Shown piece by piece: positions 27,060 to 52,351 of a stretch of DNA of 64,000 nucleotides. Position 1 is the stretch's first letter; every line of letters begins with the position of its first letter. Source of the DNA: Progne subis subis (Eukaryota > Chordata > Aves > Passeriformes > Hirundinidae); the NCBI GenBank assembly GCA_022316685.1, contig JAKJHU010000030.1, forward strand, positions 15,332,018 to 15,396,017, read 5' to 3'. A program made the position numbers and the translations under genes. The notes beneath the pieces were generated by a model, which was given only the letters and a program-made list of their open reading frames with translations, searched no databases and was not told where the DNA came from.

Positions 27060-27700
27060 GTGCTCCCCGAGCAGGGGTCGCGGCACTGCCGCCGCCCTGT
27101 GCCCTCAGCCTACCAGCGCCCCTCAGCGGCCCCGCCCCGCCCCGTCTCCACGGCAACCCCGCCCCGCCCTTGGCGTCACATCGCCCGGCGGGCCCAAGCT
27201 CCGCCCTTCCGGCGCTCCGATTGGTCGGCGGCCATAGCGCCATCTCGGCATAGCGTCGCCGATTGGCCGGCGCCGCTGAGGCACGGGCGCGCGGTGGCCG
27301 CGGGGCGGCGGCGGCCGTTACTCATTAGCATGGCCGCGGGGCCGCCCTTCCCGCGGGCCGCCCTCGCCATTCGCGCCTTTGCCCCTCGTTCCCTGCCACG
27401 CCCCCCGTTCCTGCCGCGAGGGGACCGGGTCCAGGACGCCGGGATCGGGTCAAGGAGGGAGGCGGCGGCACCGCATCTTCTCTCCGTGAGGCGGCTGCGG
27501 GGTGCCCTGGTGCGGGCAGGTAGAGCTGAGCATCAGCCGCGCCCCCCTGGGCGTGCACCGTCCTCCCCCCGCCCCGCGCGGCGCCGCCGCCTTATCCCCG
27601 GGCGTGAGGGTTCCGGTCGCATCGCCGCCGCCAGCGTAGGACAGGGACTGGGCACGGCGGAGGGGTGACCCGGGGGGCCGTGGGACGAGTTCCAGCTCCT
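27060..27700 (+). promoter_or_regulatory. SQLE: CpG island at the SQLE 5' end
   Basis: An abrupt change from AT-rich DNA to very GC-rich, CpG-dense sequence. It contains several GC boxes (CCCCGCCCC types near 27130-27170), a CRE half-site CGTCA at 27174-27178 and two inverted CCAAT boxes (ATTGG) at 27220-27224 and 27262-27266. It ends about 290 bases before the SQLE start codon and is the only CpG island of this density in the window. SQLE is a known SREBP2 target, and NF-Y and Sp1 sites are usual cofactor sites at such promoters. Confidence 0.85.
27660..27669 (-). promoter_or_regulatory. SQLE: Candidate sterol regulatory element (SRE-1-like)
   Basis: Read on the minus strand the ten bases are GTCACCCCTC. 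They match SRE-1 (ATCACCCCAC) at eight of ten positions, with the TCACCCC core intact. The site lies about 80 bases upstream of a TATA-like sequence and 318 bases upstream of the start codon. SREBP control of SQLE is established in mammals; assigning this particular site is inference. Confidence 0.45.
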
Positions 27701-27742
27701 CCGGTATCGCGTGTCTGAAAGGGGATTCTTGAGAAGACGTTT

Positions 27743-27748
27743 TATATA
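27743..27748 (+). promoter_or_regulatory. SQLE: TATA-like sequence upstream of the SQLE start
   Basis: TATATA inside TTTATATATT, just past the 3' edge of the CpG island. If used it would place transcription start near 27,773, giving a 5' UTR of about 210 bases. CpG-island promoters often lack a TATA box, so this may be coincidental. Confidence 0.3.
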
Positions 27749-27986
27749 TTCCTTTTTTTCCGGTGTTGGAACCCCTGTCCAGGCTCCTGTGGCAGCCTGG
27801 CGAGGTGGGGCTTGTTCCTCTTCTAGGGCTCCTTGTTTTTCCATTGAAATCTCCCCCTTCCATTGGAGAGGAAATCGTCGCTTTTCTATAGATACATTTT
27901 TTCATCCCTTCCGCGAAACCCTATTTTCTGCAGCATCCATCTGCGGTGAAGCTTTGGAGCAACAACCGGGATCAGTGAGGCTCATG

Positions 27987-43586
<15,600 letters not shown>

Positions 43587-43901
43587 AATCCAGGGGAAAA
43601 TGACTGGAGGAAGAAAGCATGAAAATCACAATGCCTTCAAAATCTTTGGACATGTGCTATTTAATATTGTATTATGGTCTCCTCAAAATGCAATTTCCTT
43701 GATAAGGTTTTAACTTAATTTTGGTTTTGTGGTTATATACATATATATTATATGTAAATATTCTTTTCTTTGCAATTTAAGTTGAAAAAGGAGTTAGCTG
43801 TTTACAAGGACCATAATTAAGTGTTGACGTGGTAGATAATTGCCAGTTTTGACAGAATTTCTTTCCTTGCTTTATGCATTGCTGAGTGCACCACTAATAT
43901 T

Positions 43902-43907
43902 AATAAA
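43902..43907 (+). terminator. SQLE: Proximal SQLE polyadenylation signal AATAAA
   Basis: Exact AATAAA hexamer 316 bases after the SQLE stop codon. The flanking sequence is AT-rich and the downstream GT-rich element is weak. Confidence 0.45.
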
Positions 43908-45102
43908 CTGAGAAGTGAAAAGTGTAAACCATATGCTGCTATTATCCTTCATGCTTTTTTTCTGTTCAGTAGTTCTATAGACTTTATTACTGTGAAATAT
44001 TGTAACATTCTTGATTTGGTTATTTCATTAGGATTTGCATCTGTTCTGTTTCAGTTGCGGCTAAGATACTGGTCTGCTCACACTTAAAAGGACACTGTAA
44101 AGGATGTCAGATCTTGATGTGTCACTATATCTTGAATTTCAGTTACTGTTGCAAGTGCTATGTTGCTCTTCTGAATTCCTTCTTTATACCACAATTAATT
44201 TTAACAAGTAATAACCAAATCTTGCTTTTTTGGCTATTGCAATGCACTCAGCTAGTGAAAGCACATGTATTTGAAAATTTCTTCCTATCTCATTTCCTTT
44301 TAAAACCTTGAAAGTTTGGGGTTGTTTTGATTGGTGTGTGTGCAACTGAAGTTTAGCACTGCCATGAACTGAAGCACAGCAACAAACTGTATCCACTGAA
44401 ACGTATTAAGTCCAGGCTATTTCCAGTAGACAGTAATCTTTAATAATACTTCTGAAATTTAATGAAAAGCACCATGAAAGTGTCCTTTTAATACTTGGAG
44501 TGTGGTGGGATTATTTTTCCTGTAGGAATTACTGCATGCTACTAAAGAGTTCATGTCTATTCCTATTGGTCACTATTCCTCTCAATGTTCTCGTTATCGG
44601 TGTGATTTCCTTTGCTCTTGTGCATCTGCGTTTTCTCTACCTTTCTTATGATTGGTTTGGGTATCACTGTATGGCTCTGCTCTTTTGGCTTGCCTAAACA
44701 ATCACACATGGGTGCAGCCAACAGTCTGGAGAGTAGTAACAGGTTTTGTTCTTCTGTACTGGTGAAACTGTGACTCTACCTTGAAAATGACAGATTGCAT
44801 AAGCTGTGTATAAACATACATTTTATCTTGGACTGTGAAAAATATCTGTGGAGAGACTTTATTTAGTATTTTATTTGATGGATATTTCAAATGACCTTTT
44901 CTTTTCCAAGCAAAAGTATGTATATTTTTCTAACCATGATCACTTTTGATACCCTCTTGAAATTACACTCAACCATGAATATGTCTATGTTGAAATGTTG
45001 AAACTTTAGGGTAAAGTACTAATATTTTCAAATATCATTATATATGGTAACTAAATTATGCCCCTTTAAGGGTACACAAAGTTTGCAGAATTTATACAAG
45101 TG

Positions 45103-45130
45103 TTTTCAAAATTTGTGACAATTTTGAAAA
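45103..45130 (+). repeat. Perfect 11-bp inverted repeat in the distal SQLE 3' UTR
   Basis: TTTTCAAAATT (45103-45113) and AATTTTGAAAA (45120-45130) are exact reverse complements with a 6-base loop. The hairpin lies about 107 bases upstream of the distal AATAAA. Confidence 0.85.
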
Positions 45131-45236
45131 TATTGATTAATTTAACATTTTTTATTTTTTTATATTATTTGCAGTCAGTCTCTTTAAAATCATGGATAAA
45201 AAGTCCTGAGCCAAATGCACATCCTCAGCTTACGTA

Positions 45237-45242
45237 AATAAA
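45237..45242 (+). terminator. SQLE: Distal SQLE polyadenylation signal AATAAA
   Basis: Exact AATAAA hexamer followed within 20-40 bases by a T/GT-rich element, a good cleavage-site context. Use of this site would give a 3' UTR of about 1.67 kb. Confidence 0.5.
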
Positions 45243-45264
45243 AAGTTATATCTGTAGATTATTT

Positions 45265-45438
45265 TTGTTGCGTATCTCTGGTTAAAGAGTTTTGTTAAAT
45301 TCTGATTTATCTGCTTAAACTTACTTCTTATATGTAAGGAGTTTTTTCCTTTCTTGTCCTGAATTCATTGCCTGGTTAAGTGTCTTGATGATTGAGGTAG
45401 CAGTCACTTACTGGAAATTGCGGGGGGAGAGACAAATG

Positions 45439-45480
<42 letters not shown>

Positions 45481-46228
45481 AGTGTCAACCTGAAAATATG
45501 ACCATGAAATGGCTACATGCCCTGTCCTCAGGATAAGGAAGGGCTTTCAAGTACCAGAGTGGGATCGTTGGGACACAGGACAACACAGGATTGAGTTTCT
45601 GGCTAAAATTACTGATGAGCTGGTCTTTAGCAGTGTTGGCTGGGGGTGGCCCACAGCTCTGCCCCAGAGAAGAGTTGCAGAGCAGAATTTCAAGCTGTCT
45701 TCTGTGGTCCCTGACTGCAGTTATTTTGTCATGGATGCAGAGGGATGTTGGGTGGTAGAGAAGAAGTCATGAAAAAAGCAGGGTCTTGAGTCAGCTGAGA
45801 CTAAGAAGGGTAAAGCTGGCAGTGAGTGAGTGATGTCCGTAGGTAAAATGGCCAAAAATGGAATCCAAGTGCACCTAGTGCTAAGCCACAGCATGCAGCA
45901 GATGGTCTGTAAGAATCCTGTTTTTCATTTTCTACACCTGTATGTGCAAATAAAGCAACATTCCTGGGAGGTTTTGTCACAGATGTGATTCAGAATCTGA
46001 GAGGAGCAGAATGCAGGCATATTTGATGCAACTTTTGAGTTGTCTGTTTTCTGACTCTGAAGAGGTTAATTCAAAGGATTTCTACGCTGTAACATTTAAT
46101 GGCAATAATGTGTTGTTGGCACAAGGAGATAGGAGTTGTGTGATATGGTTATCCCTCTGTTCCTGGGCAGCTGCAGCTGCTGGAGAGAGTAGAGGGAGGA
46201 AGAGAAGTAGCTACATAGTGGTGACTTT
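45265..46228. other. Intergenic sequence downstream of SQLE
   Basis: Apart from the GT microsatellite, nothing recognised. Confidence 0.5.
45441..45476. repeat. (GT)18 microsatellite
   Basis: Eighteen uninterrupted GT units, about 200 bases past the distal SQLE polyadenylation signal. Long pure dinucleotide runs are usually polymorphic. Confidence 0.95.
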
Positions 46229-46234
46229 GTAGAT

Positions 46235-46792
46235 TGTAGAAATCTTTCTTCCTCCCGCTGCTGAGGACTCCAGGACGGTGTGGATAGATGTAGATGAGAG
46301 ATCTCTGAAGTTGGGTTTTAGAAGAGGTTTATTGTATGGGATGTGAGGCCTTGCTTGGAGCCGCCAGGCGCAGCTGTAGCATGGCCTTGGAAGGTGGGGG
46401 CAGTGAGAGATAAAGAAATTCCAAGAGCGAGATGCAAGAGGCAAGAGAGAGGAGCAAAGGAGAAGAGGCAAGAGAGAGGAGCAAAGGAGAAGAGAACAAA
46501 GAGACAAGAGGCAGAAGAAGAAGGGAGGCCCACTCTCGCAGCCCCCTGATAAGGGGTCTCGAGGTGGGCTGTAACAGGCTTGTGCCAATGGGGTCACAGA
46601 TACTTGATACTTCAGGGGGGGTTACATGTGTGAGATAAATCATACATTGGGGGTTGTTTTCGCAGGCATCTAGTAGCTAGGACATCTCAAACATCAAAAC
46701 TTACTTTCAATTCTATCTCAGTTACAGGTTTCACGTTCTCAGAATCTAAGCAATCATATTTATAGGGCTTTCTGGCTTCATCCTTCCCAATA
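46235..46792 (-). mobile_element. Probable solo LTR, minus orientation, 6-bp target duplication
   Basis: Plus-strand TGTAGAAATC at 46235 marks the LTR 3' end. GTAGAT flanks it on both sides (46229-46234 and 46793-46798). AATAAA on the minus strand sits at 46333-46328. The other end reads TATTGGGAAGG rather than TG on the minus strand, which would need one substitution in the terminal dinucleotide. It contains a 27-bp tandem duplication. Confidence 0.65.
46439..46492. repeat. 27-bp purine-rich tandem duplication inside the LTR
   Basis: Two adjacent identical 27-base units (46439-46465 and 46466-46492) beginning AGGCAAGAGAGAGGAGC. The surrounding 46,430-46,525 strand is almost entirely purine. 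U3 repeats of this kind are common in LTR enhancers. Confidence 0.9.
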
Positions 46793-46854
46793 GTAGATGT
46801 TCACATAGTGCAGGAGTATGAAAACTTGCTTGTAGTAGAAAGAGGAGACAGTAT

Positions 46855-47345
46855 CATGGAATCATAGAATCATAAACTCTGGAAAAGACCACCAAGATCA
46901 TCAAGTCCAAGCTTTGACTGAACACCACCATGTCAACGTTACCATAGCACTAAATGCCATGTCCTGTTGTTTCTTGAACACTTCCAGGAATGGGGAGTCC
47001 ACACTTGCCTGAGCAGCCCATTCCAATGTATAACCACCCTTTCAGTGAAGAAACTCTTCCTAATGTACAACATGAACCACACCTGGCACAGCCTGAAGCC
47101 ATTTCCTCTTGTCCTGGCGCTGGTTGCTTGGGAGAAGAGATGGACCCCGACCTGGCTACAACCTCCTTTTCTCCACACTAAACAACCCTTGCTCCCTCAG
47201 CAGCTCCTCATAAGATTTGTGCTCCAGACCTTTCACCAGCTCCATTCCCCTTTTCTGGGCCTGCTCTAGCACCTGAGTGTACTTTCTTGTAGTGAGACTG
47301 GACACAGGATTCAGCTGCTGCACTGTAGAAGGGGTAGATGGGCAA
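46855..47345 (-). mobile_element. CR1 LINE 3' end, minus orientation
   Basis: Begins with the tail complement ATCATGGAATCATAGAATCA and continues through AAGATCATCAAGTCCAA, TCAGTGAAGAAACTCTTCCT, TCAGCAGCTCCTCATAAGAT and TTCTGGGCCTGCTCTAGCAC. It is less diverged than most copies here. Confidence 0.94.
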
Positions 47346-47867
47346 GGTGTGTGGAGCATGCTGCCTGTACTGGCTTTCTATGTGTAAACTGTGACCTTTG
47401 CTACTTCAAAGGCTGCTCCACATCCCTTTGTGTTGGTGTTTGCTGAAATACTGTTGATGCTCATGGGTTGTTTTGTGTCAGTAGGGCATTAATTTGTTGT
47501 TGGATCGTAGTCCCTGTACATACTGCTCTCTGAAACCAGCTTGTGTATTCTGGACAAAAGTGAAATCCGTTCAATCCAGAATAAATATGGGCAGCTGATA
47601 AATTATTCATCCTGAAATTCTGGCTTGTTCAGCATGACATTACTACATGGAAAATAGTGTCAGCAGTTCTGAACTTGTTCCCTGTGAAGCTCCAAAAAGC
47701 TGCACAAGCTCCTGTGCTGTGCAGAGCGAACAGAAGCAGTGACACAGTTTGCTGAGACAAAAATTATTCAAGGTACTGACAATAAAAGCCAACAGGGTAT
47801 TTTAAATGGTAACTGAAATGCACTGTTAATATAAGCAAAGTAACATAAATAGGAAAAATAATCTTGA
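47346..47867. other. Intergenic sequence between two CR1 elements
   Basis: Nothing recognised. It may include unclassified repeat. Confidence 0.45.
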
Positions 47868-50800
47868 TCATAGAATTTTTTTTTTTTGGAAGGGAAGTGT
47901 AAATCTCATCTACTCCAATGCCACTGCAATGACCAAGGACATTTTCAGCTACATCAGATTGCCTGGAGCCCTGTCCAGTCTGATCCTGAAATTTTGCAGG
48001 GTTGTGTACCTACCCTCTATCTCTGTGGGCACCCTGTTCCAGTGTTTCAACACTCTCATTGTAAGAGCTTCTTATTGCTAGCATAAACCAACCCTTTTTC
48101 AGTTAAAAAACATTATTCCTTGTCCTATTGCAACAGCTCCTGCTGAAAATTTTCTCCCCATCCTTCTTTATAGAAGTCCTGGAAAGTCTCAATAAGGTCT
48201 CCCTGGAGCCTTCTCTTTTCCAGGCTGAACAACTTTCTTAGCCTGTTTTCCTAGGAGACTGGCTTCATACTCTAATCATCTTCCAGTCCCTCCTCCAGCC
48301 CTGCTTTAACAGGTCTGTGTTGTCCTTCCTGTGCTGGGCACCCCAGAGCTGGATGCAGTTCTCCAGGGAGGCTCTCACAAGAGCAGAGCAAAGGGGGACA
48401 ATCACCTCCCTTGCCCTGCTGCTTTTGATGCAACCCAGGATACAACTGGCTTTCTGTCTGTGAGTGCACACTGCTGCGTCATGGCCAGACTCCCATTTAC
48501 CAGCACCCCAAGGCCTTGGCAGGGCTGCTCTTGAGCCATTTGTTCCCCAACCTTTATAAATATTGGGATTTTCCTCACATATGCAGGACCTTACATTTGG
48601 CCTCATTGAACCTCATGAGGTTCCCATGGGCCCAGTCCTCAAGTCTGCCAAAGTCCCTCTGGATGGGATCCTGTCCCTTAGGTGTGTCAGCTACACCACT
48701 CAGCTTGGTCACGTGTGCAAACTTATTGAGGGTGCACTCAATTCCAGTGTCTTTGTCATTGATAAAGATATTAAGCATTATTGGTACCAACACAGTCCCC
48801 TGAGAGTTACCATTCATCACTGTCTCTCTCTGGACATTGAGCCGTTGGCCAGTACCCTTATTCACAGTACAGTCCACCTACCAAATCCATCTCTCTCCAA
48901 TTTAGAAAGGATGTTGTGGGGTATCTTGTCAAAGGCCTTACACGAGTCCAGAGAGCTGACATCTGTAGCTGTTCCCTTATCCACAGATGAATGCACCCCA
49001 TCACAGAAGGTCACTGGGTTGGTCAGGTAGGACTTTTCCTTGGTGAAGTTTTGGCTGTTCAGAATCACCTCCCTGTTCTCCATGTGCTATAACACAGCTT
49101 ATATAAAGATCTGCTCCATGGTGTTCCCAGGCTCACAGGTCAGTAGTTCCCTGAGTCCTCCTTTTTGCCCTTTTTAAAGATGAGTACGTTTCCCCTTTTT
49201 CATTTATTTGGACCTGACTGCCATGACTTTTTGGATGTCATGGTGAGTGGCTTGGCAACTACATCAGCTAATTCCCTCAGGACTCTGGCACGCAACTTCG
49301 GTCCCATAGACTTCTGTATGTTCAGGCTCTTCAGATTCCTCACAAATCTGATCTTTTCTTATAGTGAGAATCACTTTATTCCCTCAGTTTCCATCCTGCT
49401 GTCCATCCACTTGAGAGGCAAGGAAGAGAGGTTTCCTTTGAAGACTGAGGCAAAATTTGCTGAGTAGCTCGGCCTTTTCCTCATCCCTTGTTACCAGCTT
49501 CATGGCCTTGCTTCTTTCTTTGACCCTTCTTTTCCAATTAACAAACCTGTAAAATCCTTGTTATTCTCTGAGTCTTGCCAGGTTCAGTTCCAGCTGTGCC
49601 TTGGCCTTCCTCACACCATGCCTACACAACCAAACCTTGTCCCTATACTTTCCCCAGGTTACCTGTCCTTGTTTCCATTGCCTGTTCATTTGCTTCTTGC
49701 CCTGTCGTTTGACTAGCAGGCCCCTACTCAGCCATGCCAGTCTCTTGCCCTCCTTGCCTGATTTCTTGCTCCTGGGGATCAAGAGCTCTCACACTCTATG
49801 GAAAGCATCCTTAAATATCCACCAGCTCTCTTCTGCTGCCTTGTTCCAGAGGGCAGTTTCCAGGGGGTCCTATTGTCCCTAATATTCAGGGTCCTGATTT
49901 TACTGTTTGCCTGACCCATATTCTGCAGGAGTGTGAACTCCACCAGTGCATGATCACTGCAGCCCAGGCTGCCTCCAATCTTGCTGTCCCAGATTAGCTC
50001 ACTGCATTCATGCCCATCGTGTTCCCTCTGGCAGGGCTGTCTATTACCTGGCCCAAGAAGTTTCCCTCCATGCATTCCAGGATCCTCCTTCACTGCTACA
50101 GCTTGCTGTGCTACTTTCCCAGTAGATGTTGGGGTGGTTGAAGTCCTCCAGCAGGGGACTGTGGTGACACCAACCACAAGGTTTCAATTTCGATGGCCAC
50201 ACTGCAGTCATGGGATCTGTCCCACCAAGTTTCAGCAATGGCAAGTGGGTCACAGCTTTCTAGCAGCATGGTGGCTTCCAGCGCATGTTTGTTGTGTGCT
50301 TTGGTGTGGAGGCCCTTCAGCTGGGCTGTCAGCTGTGTCACCTTCTTAGAGGGGCACCCCTTAATTCCTTTGAGGTATTTCAGTGGTGTTTCCCTGATTG
50401 CTTCTATTATCCCAGGTGTCCCTGGCTCATCTCCATAAGATTTACAATATTCTCCAATGTGGTCAACACCTCCAGAGCCACTTTTCTGAGGGCCCTCACT
50501 AGTGCTCTGTCCCTTTAACCTTGGTGCATCCTCCCACAGCTCATCATGGGCGAGCCTGATATTATTCCTCTTCTCTGGCATGTCTAGTTTAAAGCTCTGT
50601 CAATAAACCCTGCTGGCTCCTGAGCAAAGAACCCCTTCTCCTTCTGGGAAAGTGAACCTCATCTGATGGCAGCAAGCCTGGTGCCATGTAGCCCATCCCA
50701 TTGTCAAAGAAACCAAAATTCTGGCAGTGACACCAGCCACAGAGCCATGAACTAGACTGGTCCACCTGTTTCTTACTTATTGTTTTTGCCAGCAACTGGA

Positions 50801-51640
50801 AGGATAGAGGAAAAATTTTGTGCTCACATTCCCTTACCAAGCAAGCCAAGGTGCTGAAGTCTCTTTGGATGACCCTTGGACTGGGATGTTGTGGCTCCAC
50901 TGCCACCCACATGGAACACCAGTAATGGGTAATAGAGCTATGCCAGGCTAGGAAGTTTCCTGGAGTTGTCCTGAACCTGGACCCCAGGAAGGCATCAGAC
51001 TTTACTAAGAGGAGCATTTATCCAGCATATTAGACCCTTTGTTCCCCTTAGAAAGGAATCACTTACAACTACAACCTATCTTTTCTTCCTCACAGAAGTG
51101 GTTGTGATGTCTTTTTTAGGCCTTTCTGACCCTGTGAACACCTCTGGTGTAGCTGTACCTTCATCCTTATCACATGGTGACTGGTATTCCACCTCCAGAG
51201 CCTCAAAAATACTGTACAAAGGCACATAGGAGAGTGAGGTAGACAGTGAGGGATTTCATCTGCTGCCCTAGTGAGGACTTTATTTTTTATCCATTTACTC
51301 CTTTCTTTGGAACTACTGTGTTCTGCTTGCTGGGGAGAAGATACAGGAGACCCTTGATCATGTGTTTTTTCTGGTGGTTGTTCCTGCCTCAGGGAGGTAA
51401 GTTCTACCAGCCTGTCTCCTTCTCAGATTCCCTGATGCTCTTTACCTGTCCTGCTTCCTCTCTTTAGCTGTGCCACCAGGCTGAGAAAAATCATCCACCT
51501 GGTCACACAGGTGTTGTTTGTGCTGCTGTCCTATACCAGTGATGGGTGGAACCCAACTGAGAGTGTCCTGGAATCACCATGGTCCTCTCCATGCTTCCAC
51601 CCAGTTGGCAGCACCAGATAAAAGGTAAACAGAATGTTGG
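47868..51640 (-). mobile_element. Long degraded CR1 LINE with endonuclease and reverse-transcriptase remnants
   Basis: Minus-strand order from right to left. The upstream region has short broken frames. Next comes an endonuclease-domain remnant (50581-49779) with AIAETWWD near 50340 and GCSDHALVEFTLL near 49950. Reverse-transcriptase remnants lie near 49083-48575, including LMRFNEAKCKVLHM at the 48575 end. The CR1 3' UTR and tail reach about 47868. The frame is broken by many stops and shifts, so no intact enzyme is encoded. At about 3.7 kb it is far longer than the usual 5'-truncated copies. Confidence 0.9.
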
Positions 51641-51668
51641 AAATTGTTAGTGAAGGGCTAAAGCAAAC

Positions 51669-52351
51669 TGTTATAAATACAATAGACCAAATTTTAGAAA
51701 TCAAAATTTAGAATTTTATTGAGAGACAAAATGACAGTCTCGGACAGCCACAATTAAAAGGACAGCATCAAGCCCGGGATCGGCGCTGGGTGAACCACGG
51801 TAACACACTCTGCCAGTATGCCACCCCCAAGTTCACATTTCTGGCTTGGAGCTGCCTCTTTTTATACACTGGATCGCTGAGAAAAATCGGGGCTCCAATG
51901 TTTTCCCTGTCTGCAGTGACTTCATTAACTATTCATGTTCGGGGTTGGGTGTTCTGAATAGTTTTTCCTGGGCAGCCAATGGCCTTAATCGTCGAGCCCA
52001 GGTGTGTCATAGATATGATAATGTCCGGAGGATGTGGATGAGATATGGATCTGATGTGATCATTTGGTTCCTGGGCTGCTCATCTCCTTCTTCCGTTGTC
52101 TTTGTGTTCCTTTCAGGGTTTCCCAGCAGAGGTATCCCCTGTGTCCCTTTTGGTGTCATTCTTAGCATAGTTCTCGTGTCCCTTTTCTTGCACTGTGCTG
52201 TCAGCAGAAATACCTCGTACTCCTCCCTCTATGGCTTCTGTCTCAGTTTTCTTGTAACATATTTGGATAGATATAAAACTTATATTCTATATGGGTGTAT
52301 TACAATACAAACATATTTCAAACACAAATTAACTTTAGGGCATATATCACA
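51669..52351 (-). mobile_element. Solo LTR, minus orientation, second copy of the 12.2-kb LTR
   Basis: The reverse complement begins TGTGATATATGCCC and ends TTATAACA. It aligns over its length with 12203-12879, with about six differences by eye over the last 150 or so bases. TATAAAAAG and AATAAA are kept. The flanks share AAAC (51665-51668 and 52352-52355), a possible 4-bp remnant of a target duplication. It lies next to the 5' end of the long CR1. Confidence 0.92.

Larger units (their letters stand above)
43587..45260 (+). other. SQLE: SQLE 3' UTR with two candidate polyadenylation sites
   Basis: AATAAA occurs at 43902-43907 (about 320 bases past the stop) and at 45237-45242 (about 1.65 kb past it). 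The distal signal is followed by a GT-rich stretch, as expected downstream of a cleavage site. The region is AT-rich, has several ATTTA-like stretches and carries a hairpin at 45103-45130. Which site is used cannot be decided from sequence. Confidence 0.6.

Noticed and set aside
27060..27668. 202-codon open frame in the CpG island as a protein gene
   Set aside because: Long stop-free frames are expected at this GC content, the composition is proline/arginine/alanine-rich with no domain, and overlapping frames on the other strand are equally long. Only the ATG-initiated part is kept, as a possible uORF.
48265..50581. Open frames of 60-156 codons as separate protein genes
   Set aside because: They are broken pieces of one minus-strand CR1 (endonuclease and reverse transcriptase signatures), with antisense shadows.
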